Below, one piece after another: positions 49,732 to 58,092 of a stretch of DNA of 64,000 nucleotides. The position numbers were made by a program, and so were the translations under genes. Where the stretch lies: NCBI GenBank assembly GCA_027307335.1, contig DAHUXD010000027.1:1-64000 (forward strand). The letters run 5' to 3'. Source of the DNA: Acidobacteriota bacterium (GTDB lineage: Bacteria > Acidobacteriota > Thermoanaerobaculia > UBA5066 > Gp7-AA6). The notes under the pieces are model-generated. The model made no database searches. It had not been told where the DNA came from and saw only the letters and a program-made list of their open reading frames with translations. Position 1 is the first letter of the stretch. Each line of letters begins with the position of its first letter.

Positions 49732-50556
49732 ATGGCGCGCCCCTTCGTGACCGCCGGTTTTCTCGCCGCGGGCGCTTTCCTGCTCGCGTTCGTCCTGATC
49801 GTCGCGACGCTGGTCCTCCGGCAGGACCGGCTGATGTACCACCCGACTCGACGGCTCGCCGCGTCACCGGCGGCGTTCGGGCTCGACGCGACCGAGCTGT
49901 CCGTCGTCGCCGAGGACGGCGTCCGCCTGCACGGCTGGTGGATCCGCGGCGCGCGCCGCTTCGCGGTCCTCTACTTTCACGGCAATGCCGGCAACGCCGC
50001 GGACCGGCTCGAGCGGGCGCGCGCGCTCCACGACCGGTTCGGGCTCGACGTTTTCCTCGTCGACTGGCGCGGCTACGGGCGCTCCGAGGGCTCCCCGTCC
50101 GAGGAGGGCCTTCGGCGCGACGGCCGCGCGATCTACCGCACCGCCATCGAGGCGGGCTTCCGCCCCGACCAGATCGTTCTCTTCGGCGAGTCGCTCGGCA
50201 GCGCGATCGCGATCGACCTCGGCGCGAAATGGGCGTGCGCGGGGGTCGTGCTCGAGACGCCGTTCCTCTCCGTGCGGGCGCTCGCGCGCGTGCACTACCC
50301 CTGGGTGCCGCTCTTCCTCGTCCGCGACCGCTGGAACAGCGAGGCGCGCGTCGCGGACATCCCGGTGCCGAAGCTTTTCATCGTGGCCGAGAGGGACGAG
50401 GTCGCGCCGGCGATCCAGGGACGGCGTCTATTCGAGACGGCGCGCGGCGCCCGCGAGCTCCTCGTCGTCCCCGGCGCGCACCACAACGACGTCTGGATCG
50501 TCGGCGGCGACGCCTACTGGGGGGCGTGGAAGAAATTCCTGGGCGCGTTGAGATAG
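49732..50556 (+). CDS. Membrane-anchored alpha/beta hydrolase (BEM46/ABHD13-like)
   Basis: 274 residues. N-terminal membrane helix (FLAAGAFLLAFVLIVATLVL), then RLMYHPTR typical of this group. Oxyanion region FHGNAGN, nucleophile GESLGS, acid in AERDEVAP and His in GAHHND complete the Ser-Asp-His triad. Likely a thioesterase, lipase or peptidase acting at the membrane; substrate unknown. Leaderless start next to the shared GTATAC promoter. Confidence 0.88.
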   Translation: MARPFVTAGFLAAGAFLLAFVLIVATLVLRQDRLMYHPTRRLAASPAAFGLDATELSVVAEDGVRLHGWWIRGARRFAVLYFHGNAGNAADRLERARALHDRFGLDVFLVDWRGYGRSEGSPSEEGLRRDGRAIYRTAIEAGFRPDQIVLFGESLGSAIAIDLGAKWACAGVVLETPFLSVRALARVHYPWVPLFLVRDRWNSEARVADIPVPKLFIVAERDEVAPAIQGRRLFETARGARELLVVPGAHHNDVWIVGGDAYWGAWKKFLGALR

Positions 50557-50580
50557 ACGCCCCCACAAGAAGAAACGACA

Positions 50581-50617
50581 CCCCTCTCCCTCTCAGAGAG
50601 GGGGTAGGGGTGAGGGG
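50581..50617. repeat. Intergenic G/C-block palindromic repeat, copy 2
   Basis: CCCCTCTCCCTCTCAGAGAG then GGGGTAGGGGTGAGGGG: same element as 26977-27013, in the same orientation. Sits in the gap between the hydrolase and the kinase-propeller gene. The hairpin CCCCTCTC/GAGAGGGG could slow polymerase. Confidence 0.7.
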
Positions 50618-50658
50618 CACCCTGTCGCCTCCCACTCCTGAACGATTCACGAAAAAGA

Positions 50659-50664
50659 TAGGCT
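50659..50664 (+). promoter_or_regulatory. Candidate -10 box TAGGCT, leaderless start
   Basis: TAGGCT is 7 bases before the GTG at 50672; no Shine-Dalgarno sequence nearby. Confidence 0.4.
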
Positions 50665-50671
50665 TCCACCC

Positions 50672-53263
50672 GTGGCGCTTGCCGCGGGAAAGCGACTCGG
50701 GCCCTACGAGATCCTCTCGCCGCTCGGCGCCGGCGGCATGGGCGAGGTCTACCGGGCGAAGGACCCTCGCCTCGGCCGCGAGGTCGCGATCAAGGTCCTG
50801 CCGGCGGAGCTCGCGTCGAACGAAGAGCGGCTCAAGCGCTTCGAGAAGGAGGCGCGCTCCGCCTCCGCTCTGAGCCACCCCAACATCGTGTCGGTCTTCG
50901 ACATCGGCACGGACGGCGTCGCCTGGATCGCGATGGAGCTGGTGGATGGGGACAACCTGCGCCGACTTCTCGCCGCCGGTCCCCTGCCTCTCAAGAAGCT
51001 CGTGGGAATTTCGACGCAGATCGCCGAGGGGCTCGCGAAGGCGCACGCGACCGGCATCGTTCACCGGGACCTGAAGCCGGAAAACGTCATGGTGACCCGG
51101 GAGGGCATCGTCAAGATCCTCGACTTCGGTCTCGCGAAGCTGACGTCGCCGACCGGAGAGACGGGCGAGGTGACGCAGTCCCCGACCGTCTCGGCGGGGA
51201 CCGAGGCCGGCGTCGTGCTCGGCACCGTCGGCTACATGTCGCCGGAGCAGGCGCTCGGCGCGGCGCTCGACTTCCGGTCCGACCAGTTCTCCTTCGGCGC
51301 GATCCTCTACGAGATGGTCGCGGGGACCCGGGCCTTCGCGCGGCGGAGCGCGCCGGAGACGATGACGGCGATCATCCGGGAGGAACCGGAGCCTCTGGCG
51401 AAGACGGCGCCGGGCTCTCCCCTGCCCTTGAGATGGATCGTGGAGCGCTGCCTCGCGAAGGAGCGAGAGGAACGCTACGGATCGACGAAGGACCTCGCTC
51501 ACGACCTGGCACGGCTGCGCGACGGCACCGACGGGAGCCTCTCGGGAATCGCCCCGGCGATCGCGTCGACGGACGCGAAGCGGCCCGCGCGTCTCGGCCT
51601 CGTCCTGGGGATCGCGGGTCTCGTCGTCGGGGCGGCGGCGGCCGCGATCGCGATGCGGAGGACGCACGAGGGGCCACCGACTTACCGTCCGGTGAGCTTC
51701 CATCGAGGCGCCATCGGCAACGCGCGGATCGCCCCCGACGGCAAGACCATCCTCTACGCGGCGGCCTGGGAGGGAAAGCCCGCGCAGATCTACTCGACGC
51801 GTGTCGACTCGCCGGAATCGACGGCCTTGCCGCTGCCCAGCGCGGATCTGTTGTCGATCTCTTCAACGGGCAAGCTCGCCATCCTCGTGCTCCACGGAAA
51901 CGATCCCGCGGCGATCGCCGAGGTCGCGCTCGCGGGCGGCGCGCCCCGGGAACTCGTCACGGCCGATCCTCCCGAGGCGCTCCAGTTCTCGGAGCAGGTG
52001 GCCGACTATGCGCCGGGCGAGGACCGCCTCGCGGTCGCACGCAACGGGCAGCTCGAATTTCCCGTCGGGAAGGTGCTGGTTCCGTCGACGTCGGCCAATG
52101 GCGGCGTCAGCGCCGTGCGGTTTCTCGGGGACGGCCGGCAGCTGGCGTACGTCCTCCAGAAGGGACCGAGCGACATGGCCCTCGGAGTCGTGGATCTCGC
52201 GGGGAAGACGCGGATCCTGACGTCGGATTGGGAAATCATCTCGTCGATCGCCTGGAATCCGGTCGAAAAGGAGATCTGGTTCTCCGGCCGCCGGAAGGCG
52301 AACCACATCGGCGTCGTCGAGCTCCACGCGGTTTCGCTGTCCGGAAGGGAGCGCCTCGTCGCCCAGAACCCGCAGCTGATCATCGTCCAGGACATCGCGC
52401 CCGACGGGCGCGTCCTCGCCCGCAGCGATGACTGGCCCGAGACGGTGATGTGCCTCGCTCCCGGCGCCACGAGCGAGCAGAACCTGACCTGGCTCGACTT
52501 CTCCGAGAGCGTCGCGCTGTCCGACGACGGACAGGACCTGCTCCTCGTCGAAGGCGGCGCGGGGGCCGGCGCGACCGGCGGCACGTACCTGCGCCGGACG
52601 GACGCCTCGAACGCCGCCGTGCGACTGAACGACGGATGGGTCCGGAGGCCGGCGCTGTCGCCGGACCGCAAACTGGTCGCCCAGATCGTGGATGGAGCGG
52701 TCCAGCTCGTCCCCGTCGGCGCGGGCGAGTCGAGGACGATCCGCGACAAGGACATCCAGTACGTTCGCACGGTGTGGTTTCCGGGCGGGAAGAAGCTGCT
52801 CCTCGCCGGCCAGAGCGCCGGCCGTCCGGCACGCATGTGGATCCGAGACATCCAGGACGGGCCGCCGACTCCCGTCACGCCCGAAGGCGTCGCGTCCGGG
52901 AAGCTCTCGCCCGACGGGAAGCTCGTGGCGGCGGCGAACATGAAGACGGCCGAGTGGGCCCTCTATCCCGCCGACGGAGGAGGCGATCCGCGCCCGATCT
53001 CCGGAACGCGACCGGGCGAAGAGGTCATGGGCTTCGACGACAAGGGCCAGGGGCTGAACGTCTACGCCGGCGATCTGAAGATCCGGGTCGAGCGACTCGA
53101 CCTCGCGACCGGCCATCGCACCCTGGTCCGGGAGGTCACCCCCTCCGACCCCACCGGAGTGGCCCGCATCTCGACGCTCCAAATGACCCCGGACGGCCGC
53201 GCCTACTGCTACAGCTTCATGAGATCTCTCTCCCGGTTGTACATGGTCGAAGGGCTTCGCTAG
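50672..53263 (+). CDS. Transmembrane Ser/Thr protein kinase with C-terminal propeller
   Basis: 863 residues. Kinase domain 11-275: GAGGMGEVY loop, Lys41 in [12 protein letters not shown] (His131, Asp133), DFG (Asp151), GYMSPEQA. A membrane helix at ~306-326 ([20 protein letters not shown]) separates a ~530-residue propeller with repeated 'APDGK', 'SPDGK' and 'TPDGR' turns. Paralogue of the incomplete gene 1-2214, with the same domain order. Activity is expected from the intact motifs. Substrates and ligand unknown; the flanking genes (hydrolase, peptidase) give no clear pathway. Confidence 0.94.
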   Translation: MALAAGKRLGPYEILSPLGAGGMGEVYRAKDPRLGREVAIKVLPAELASNEERLKRFEKEARSASALSHPNIVSVFDIGTDGVAWIAMELVDGDNLRRLLAAGPLPLKKLVGISTQIAEGLAKAHATGIVHRDLKPENVMVTREGIVKILDFGLAKLTSPTGETGEVTQSPTVSAGTEAGVVLGTVGYMSPEQALGAALDFRSDQFSFGAILYEMVAGTRAFARRSAPETMTAIIREEPEPLAKTAPGSPLPLRWIVERCLAKEREERYGSTKDLAHDLARLRDGTDGSLSGIAPAIASTDAKRPARLGLVLGIAGLVVGAAAAAIAMRRTHEGPPTYRPVSFHRGAIGNARIAPDGKTILYAAAWEGKPAQIYSTRVDSPESTALPLPSADLLSISSTGKLAILVLHGNDPAAIAEVALAGGAPRELVTADPPEALQFSEQVADYAPGEDRLAVARNGQLEFPVGKVLVPSTSANGGVSAVRFLGDGRQLAYVLQKGPSDMALGVVDLAGKTRILTSDWEIISSIAWNPVEKEIWFSGRRKANHIGVVELHAVSLSGRERLVAQNPQLIIVQDIAPDGRVLARSDDWPETVMCLAPGATSEQNLTWLDFSESVALSDDGQDLLLVEGGAGAGATGGTYLRRTDASNAAVRLNDGWVRRPALSPDRKLVAQIVDGAVQLVPVGAGESRTIRDKDIQYVRTVWFPGGKKLLLAGQSAGRPARMWIRDIQDGPPTPVTPEGVASGKLSPDGKLVAAANMKTAEWALYPADGGGDPRPISGTRPGEEVMGFDDKGQGLNVYAGDLKIRVERLDLATGHRTLVREVTPSDPTGVARISTLQMTPDGRAYCYSFMRSLSRLYMVEGLR

Positions 53264-53283
53264 ACCTCGCACCCCGGATCGAC

Positions 53284-53396
53284 ACAGGAGGAAACGCCGA
53301 TGAGGCGCGGCCGCCGTCGGCGCCGGCGACCGGCAGCCCGCGACGACCGACGCGCTCGGAAAGTTCCGCTTCCTCTACCCCTCGCCCGGATGGGAT
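53284..53396 (+). other. Gap with strong ribosome site but no credible gene
   Basis: AGGAGG at 53287-53292 is followed 7 bases later by ATG at 53300, an excellent start signal, but the frame is a string of Arg codons. The +1 frame directly after it reads GDRQPATTDALGKFRFLYPS, which looks protein-like. Possibly the remains of a small gene disrupted by a frameshift, or chance. It runs into the 3' end of the DmpA-type gene on the other strand. Confidence 0.25.
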
Positions 53397-54554
53397 TCAG
53401 GGAGCCGGAAGCCTCCCGTACCTCTTCAGGATCCGCTGGAGCTCGTCGTGCGGCAGCGCGCGCACGACGACGTCGTTCGCCCCCTTCATCGTCTCGGCGC
53501 CGACCATCGCGTTGACGATCGCCTCCTCGACGGCCTGAACGGTGGCGGCGAAGAGCGGGTCCATGCGGTCGTTCGGCAGATCGGAGAGAGCCGCGACGCC
53601 GGTCGGCTTCGCCGCGCCCGGATTGGCCGTCGAGAACGCGATGAAGATGTCGCCCGAGCCGTTTCCGGAGATCGACCCGTCGCGGGCGAGGCCCATCGAC
53701 ACCCGGCGCGCGACGCGCTTCAACTGGTGCGGGAGGAGCGGCGCGTCCGTCGCCACCACGATGATGATCGAGCCGGAATCCTCGTCGCGGGTGCCGCTCC
53801 CGGCGATCTCGCGGCCGACCGGCGCGCCGGCGATGCGCAGGTCGGCCTTCCTCCCGCAGTTGCACTGGACGAGCGCGCCGACCGTGTAGCCGCCGGCCTT
53901 CGCCGGCAGGACGCGGGACGCCGTCCCGATGCCGCCCTTGAACCCGAAGCAGACCATGCCGGTCCCGCCGCCGACGCTGCCCTCGGCGACCGGCCCCGGC
54001 TTCGCCGAAGACAGCGCCTGGCCCGCGTGCGCGGGCCGCACGTGGAAGCCGTTGATGTCGTTCAGCTCCCCGTCCCACGTCTCCGCGACGACGGGGTTCG
54101 ACCACCAGTAGCCGGTCGGGTCGGGTCCCGCCTGCGCGACGCGCCACGCGATCGTGCCCTCGTGGACCGCGCCGACCGAGTGCGTGTTCGTGATCATCAC
54201 CGGGCCCTCGAGGAACCCGGACTCCTCGACCCACGTCGTGCCAGTCATCTCGCCCGCGCCGTTCAACGCGAAGGCGCCGGCGAAGACGGGATCGTCGAGG
54301 CTCCCGCGGCCGCGCGGCAGGATGGCCGTGACGCCCGTGCGCACGGGGCCCTTGCCGACGACGAGCTTTCCCTCGCCCTGAATCAGCGTGACCTGCCCCA
54401 CGGCGACGCCCGCCACGTCGGTGATCGCGTTGAGCGGCCCCGGCGTTCCGTCGAAGGGCACGCCGAGGTCGCGGGCGCGGGGCTTGTCGGCGGCAATCGC
54501 GAGGGTGGACGCGAGGAGGCAGACTGCAGCCAGCGCCGCGCGTTCGATTCTCAT
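53397..54554 (-). CDS. DmpA/P1-family (S58) self-processing aminopeptidase, exported
   Basis: 385 residues with a signal peptide (ALAAVCLLASTLAIA). DmpA-family landmarks: NAITDVAGVAVG, GTGMVCFGFKGGIGTASR, and the self-cleavage region DSGSIIIVVATDAPL, in which the Ser before III becomes the N-terminal nucleophile after cleavage. NGSGDIFIAFST and ANDVVVRALPHDEL complete the family. Members release N-terminal D- or L-amino acids or beta-peptides. Likely periplasmic. TACACT lies 6 bases before the ATG. Confidence 0.9.
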   Translation of the reverse strand: MRIERAALAAVCLLASTLAIAADKPRARDLGVPFDGTPGPLNAITDVAGVAVGQVTLIQGEGKLVVGKGPVRTGVTAILPRGRGSLDDPVFAGAFALNGAGEMTGTTWVEESGFLEGPVMITNTHSVGAVHEGTIAWRVAQAGPDPTGYWWSNPVVAETWDGELNDINGFHVRPAHAGQALSSAKPGPVAEGSVGGGTGMVCFGFKGGIGTASRVLPAKAGGYTVGALVQCNCGRKADLRIAGAPVGREIAGSGTRDEDSGSIIIVVATDAPLLPHQLKRVARRVSMGLARDGSISGNGSGDIFIAFSTANPGAAKPTGVAALSDLPNDRMDPLFAATVQAVEEAIVNAMVGAETMKGANDVVVRALPHDELQRILKRYGRLPAP

Positions 54555-54560
54555 GCGGCG

Positions 54561-54566
54561 AGTGTA
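54561..54566 (-). promoter_or_regulatory. Candidate -10 box TACACT, leaderless start
   Basis: Minus-strand TACACT is 6 bases before the ATG at 54554, without a ribosome site. Confidence 0.45.
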
Positions 54567-54618
54567 TCCGGGTCCCCGGACGCACGTTTCTCGCATTCGC
54601 GTGATAGAGAAGACGCCC

Positions 54619-55632
54619 ATGACGGGCGTCGGCATCTTCGGCTTCGGACGGATCGGACGGAATCTCTTCCGCCTGCTCCACGGGCGCTCGGACATCCGCG
54701 TCGCGGCGATCAGCGATCTCGCCGAGCCCGCCGCGCTCGCGTATCTGCTGCAGTTCGACACGCTGCTCGGCCGCTTCCCGGAGCCGGTGTCGCTCGAGGG
54801 GGGCCGTCTGCGCGCCGGCGCGCTCTCGATCCCGCTGCTCGCCGGCAAAGACGCGACCGCGATCCCGCCGTGGAGGGATCTCGGCGTCCACACCGTGTTC
54901 GAGTCCACCTCCCGCGGCCGCACGCGCGCCGAGGCGGAGGCGCACCTCGCGGCCGGCGCGAAGCGGGTGATCCTCCTCGCGCCGCCCCTCGAGACCCCCG
55001 ACGTCACGGTCGTCCTCGGCGTCAACGACGCGGCGATCGATCCCGCCCAGCGCATCGTTTCGAACGCCTCGTCGACCGTGCAGTGCCTGACGCCGGCCCT
55101 CGCGATCCTGGACGCGGCGTTCGGCATCCGACGCGCGATCTTCACGACGATCCACTCCTACACGAGCGCCCACCGGCTGGCCGACGTGCCCGTCGAGGAC
55201 AAGCGGCGCGGCCGGGCCGCCGCCGAGAACATCATTCCGCAGGCCTCGCGCTCCCCCGCCATGGTGCTCGAACTCCTCCCCGCCCTCCGCGGCAAGCTGA
55301 CCGGTTACGCCATGAACGTGCCGGTGTCGAACGGCTCCGTCGTCGACCTCGTGTGCTGGCACGAGAAGCCGGCGACGAAGGCGGCGATCGACGAGGCGTT
55401 CCGCGCGGCCGCGGCGTCGGACCGCTGGCGCCGCGTCCTCGCCTACGAGGACGCTCCCATCGTCTCCTCCGACGTCGCGCGCTCGCCCTACTCGGCGACC
55501 TACGACTCCCTCGCGACGATGACGCTCGGCGACCGCGTCTCGAAGACGCTCTCCTGGTTCGACTCGGGCTACGGCTACGCCCAGCGCGGCATCGACCTCG
55601 TCGAGCGGTACGCCGCCCTGGAGGCGCGATGA
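54619..55632 (+). CDS. GAPDH-like paralogue lacking the catalytic cysteine
   Basis: 337 residues, colinear with type I glyceraldehyde-3-phosphate dehydrogenase: GFGRIGRNLFRL, LGVND, IHSYTSAHRLADVP (His kept), DKRRGRAAAEN. The active-site box SNASCTTNC reads SNASSTVQC, so Cys is Ser152 (TCG at 55072-55074). The phosphate-site TTG segment is changed (QASRSPAMV), the conserved Arg of AMRVP is Asn (AMNVP) and NEWGY is SGYGY. Phosphorylating GAPDH activity is therefore unlikely; a regulatory subunit or altered dehydrogenase is possible. Its stop overlaps the start of the normal GAPDH gene (ATGA), implying matched production and perhaps mixed tetramers. Confidence 0.88.
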   Translation: MTGVGIFGFGRIGRNLFRLLHGRSDIRVAAISDLAEPAALAYLLQFDTLLGRFPEPVSLEGGRLRAGALSIPLLAGKDATAIPPWRDLGVHTVFESTSRGRTRAEAEAHLAAGAKRVILLAPPLETPDVTVVLGVNDAAIDPAQRIVSNASSTVQCLTPALAILDAAFGIRRAIFTTIHSYTSAHRLADVPVEDKRRGRAAAENIIPQASRSPAMVLELLPALRGKLTGYAMNVPVSNGSVVDLVCWHEKPATKAAIDEAFRAAAASDRWRRVLAYEDAPIVSSDVARSPYSATYDSLATMTLGDRVSKTLSWFDSGYGYAQRGIDLVERYAALEAR

Positions 55633-56630
55633 GCGTGCGCGTCGGCATCAACGGGTTCGGCCGCATCGGCCGCAGCGTCTTCCGCATCCTGTCGGACCGG
55701 CCGGACGTCGAGGTCGCCGTCGTCAACGACCTCTTCGACAACGACCACCTCGCCTACCTCCTGAAGTACGACACGGTGATGCGCGTCTTCCCGAAGGCGG
55801 TCACGACCGACGCGGCGAGCATGACGGTGGACGGCCGCCGCGTCGCGATGACGGCCGAGAAGGACCCCGCGCGAATCCCGTGGGGGAAGCACGGCGTCGA
55901 CGTCGTCGTCGAGTCGACCGGCAAGATCCTGACGCGCGAGGCCCTCCAGAAGCACCTGGACGCGGGCGCGCGGCGCGTCGTCCTGACCGTCCCCGCCAAG
56001 GACGAGATCGACGCGACCATCGTCGTCGGAGTCAACGACCACGAGCTCGAACCCGGGCACCGGATCGTCTCGAACGCCTCGTGCACGACGAACTGCCTCG
56101 CGCCGGTCGCGAAGATCCTCGACGAGCGCTTCGGCATCGAGGAGGGCCTCATGACGACGGTGCACGCCTACACGAACGACCAGCGGCTCGCCGACGTGCC
56201 GCACAAGGACCTGCGCCGCAGCCGCGCCGCGGCCGAGAACATGATTCCGACGACGACCGGCGCCGCGAAGACGGTCGGGAAGGTCCTGCCGCGCCTGAAG
56301 GGAAAGCTCGACGGCATCGCGGTGCGCGTCCCGGTGCCCGACGGCTCCATCGTGGACCTGACCTGCCGCCTCACGCGCGGCGCGACCGCCGCGGACATCA
56401 ACGCCGCCGTGCGCGAGGCCGCCGCGGGGCCGCTCGCGCGGATCGTCGAGTACAGCGAGGTCCCGCTCGTCTCCTCCGACATCATCGGGAACCCGCACTC
56501 CTCGATCTTCGACGCGCTCTCGACGCAGGCGGAGGGCGACGGCTGGGCGAAGGTGCTCGCCTGGTACGACAACGAGTGGGGCTACTCGAACCGGGTCGTC
56601 GACCTCATCGACAAGCTCGCCGCCCTGTGA
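55629..56630 (+). CDS. gap: Glyceraldehyde-3-phosphate dehydrogenase, type I
   Basis: 333 residues with all expected features: GINGFGRIGR for NAD, NDLFD, catalytic box SNASCTTNCLAP, His in VHAYTNDQRL, phosphate sites IPTTTGAAK and AVRVPVPDGS, and YDNEWGYSNRV. Catalyses oxidative phosphorylation of glyceraldehyde 3-phosphate in glycolysis. Translationally coupled to the altered paralogue upstream. No pgk or tpi gene follows; a repeat remnant and a minus-strand gene lie next. Confidence 0.96.
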   Translation: MSVRVGINGFGRIGRSVFRILSDRPDVEVAVVNDLFDNDHLAYLLKYDTVMRVFPKAVTTDAASMTVDGRRVAMTAEKDPARIPWGKHGVDVVVESTGKILTREALQKHLDAGARRVVLTVPAKDEIDATIVVGVNDHELEPGHRIVSNASCTTNCLAPVAKILDERFGIEEGLMTTVHAYTNDQRLADVPHKDLRRSRAAAENMIPTTTGAAKTVGKVLPRLKGKLDGIAVRVPVPDGSIVDLTCRLTRGATAADINAAVREAAAGPLARIVEYSEVPLVSSDIIGNPHSSIFDALSTQAEGDGWAKVLAWYDNEWGYSNRVVDLIDKLAAL

Positions 56631-56636
56631 ACCCTC

Positions 56637-56650
56637 GGGGGTGAGGGGAG
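56637..56650. repeat. Partial copy of the intergenic G/C repeat
   Basis: GGGGTGAGGGGAGA matches the right end of the repeat at 26977-27013, and the next bases also resemble that flank (ACCGAAG versus CCGGAAG). The hairpin half is missing. It sits directly after the gap stop codon. Confidence 0.5.
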
Positions 56651-56663
56651 AACCGAAGGAGCG

Positions 56664-57113
56664 CTACTCCTTCGCCGCCCTCTCCCGGTACCCCGGCATC
56701 CGCGACCGGATCACGCGGATCCGCTCCGCGGTCCAGGGCACCATCGCGATCGCGCGCTCGAGGTTCGCGAGGAGACGGGGCGTCTGGTACTCCTGCCGCA
56801 GCGCGGGGACGAACTCGCCGAGCTTCGCCCACACGAAGAGCGCCTCGCCGCCCGAGTCGAAGAAGAGCTCCGGGTGGAGCACGCCGCGCGCGACGAAGGA
56901 CGCGGCCATCTCCCAGTAGGTCGTGACCATCCGGTAGTGCGTGTTCTCGAGGCCCGCGCCGAAGGCGACCGCCCTCACGTCCTCGAAGCTCGCCGGGAAG
57001 AACTTCGCCCGGAACCACTCGCGCGCGGCCCGGAGCTTCTCCTCGCGGCGCAGCTCGTAGAGACGCAGGACCAGGGTGGCATCCTCGTAGGTCGGCGGAA
57101 TCGACGCGGCCAT
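56664..57113 (-). CDS. Conserved cytoplasmic protein of unknown function (DUF4760-like)
   Basis: 149 residues, ATG preceded by GGGAGGA. All-helical, no signal or membrane segment. Features: YEDATLVLRLYELRREEKLR, then AREWFRAKFFPASFEDV, THYRMVTTYWEMAASFV and a C-terminal helix LANLERAIAMVPW. Similar to small DUF4760-type proteins common in Acidobacteriota; I am unsure of the family name. A TAGATT box lies 26 bases upstream. Convergent with gap. Confidence 0.75.
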   Translation of the reverse strand: MAASIPPTYEDATLVLRLYELRREEKLRAAREWFRAKFFPASFEDVRAVAFGAGLENTHYRMVTTYWEMAASFVARGVLHPELFFDSGGEALFVWAKLGEFVPALRQEYQTPRLLANLERAIAMVPWTAERIRVIRSRMPGYRERAAKE

Positions 57114-57139
57114 CGCTCCTCCCGTCGGAAAGCCCGGAG

Positions 57140-57145
57140 AATCTA
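57140..57145 (-). promoter_or_regulatory. Candidate -10 box TAGATT
   Basis: Minus-strand TAGATT is 26 bases before the ATG at 57113, leaving a short leader with the GGGAGGA ribosome site: an ordinary, non-leaderless arrangement. Confidence 0.4.
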
Positions 57146-57187
57146 CAGCAACTCGGGGTCGCTAGAAGCGCGTAGCGTCTTCGGCGC

Positions 57188-58048
57188 TCAACGACCGGCT
57201 CGGAAGACCCCGGCGTAGTCCCGGGCGAACTGCCGGAAGGTCCGCGGCTTCTGCTTCGTGACGTCCGCGACCGTGTGCGTCACGGCCGCGCCGTAGCCGT
57301 CGCGGAAGGACGCGGCGAGCACGAGCATGTCGTCGACGAGCCAGCGCGGAACGCCGTCCGCGAGCATCTGCTTCTTCGCGTACTCGGGCGGCACGTGCGC
57401 GAACGCCACCTTCTTCCCGATCGCCTCGGAGATCGCGTCGGCCATGTCGTCGTACGAGAGCGCCTCCGGCCCGGTGAGGTCGTAGATGCGGCGGTGGTGG
57501 CCGTCTTCGGTCAGCGCCTTCACGCCGACGGCCGCCACGTCGCGCGTGTCGACGACGGCGATCCGGCCCGCGCCGACCGGGAACGAGAACGTGCCGGTCG
57601 CCGCGATCGACGGCGCGTACGCGCACATCTGCTGCATGTAGAGCGTCGGCCGCAGGAACGTGAAGTCGAGCCCCGACGCCTCGATCTGCTTCTCGGTCGC
57701 CCAGTGCCAGCGGCCGATCTGCGTGCCCGCGTCGGGGCCGCCCGCGACCGACACCTTGACGATGCGCTGCGCGCCGGCGCGGCGGGCCGCCTCGAGCGCG
57801 TTCGACTGCAGCTCGACCTGGTCGGGCGCGGCCGGTGTAGCGAGGAAGACTCGTTCGACGCCGCCGAAGGCCGCCGGCAGCGTCTCGGGCTGCGCGAGAT
57901 CGCCGACGAGGATCTCGATGCCGGGGAGGCGGAGATGCGAGGCGCGGGTCGGATCGCGCACGAGGGCCCGGGCCGGGATGTTTTCGGCGGCGAGCTGCCG
58001 CACGACCTCGCGGCCGACCTTCCCCGTGGCACCCGTCACCAGGATCAC
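57188..58048 (-). CDS. NmrA-like NAD(P)-binding oxidoreductase (atypical SDR)
   Basis: 286 residues from a GTG. Rossmann loop VTGATGKVGREVVRQL, second strand ARALVRDP (Arg suggests NADP), and the NmrA/SDR_a5-type pattern with KVSVAGGPDAG, HWATEKQIEASGL and FTFLRPTLYMQQM; the classical YxxxK is absent. Such proteins are NAD(P)H-quinone reductases (YtfG/QOR2-like) or redox sensors. It lies 44 bases after the quinone oxidoreductase gene and may be in the same operon. Confidence 0.87.
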   Translation of the reverse strand: MILVTGATGKVGREVVRQLAAENIPARALVRDPTRASHLRLPGIEILVGDLAQPETLPAAFGGVERVFLATPAAPDQVELQSNALEAARRAGAQRIVKVSVAGGPDAGTQIGRWHWATEKQIEASGLDFTFLRPTLYMQQMCAYAPSIAATGTFSFPVGAGRIAVVDTRDVAAVGVKALTEDGHHRRIYDLTGPEALSYDDMADAISEAIGKKVAFAHVPPEYAKKQMLADGVPRWLVDDMLVLAASFRDGYGAAVTHTVADVTKQKPRTFRQFARDYAGVFRAGR

Positions 58049-58092
58049 CGCCGCGTCTTCCGTCGGTGAATCATTTCACAGCCGGCCGGGGC

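Noticed and set aside
44825-49750. A very long open frame (over 1600 codons) on the plus strand across the hybA/hybO and BNR genes
   Set aside because: It is antisense to genes with clear motifs, signals, ribosome sites and a terminator. Its protein is Arg/Val/Asp-rich low complexity, a typical product of the reverse strand of high-GC coding DNA.
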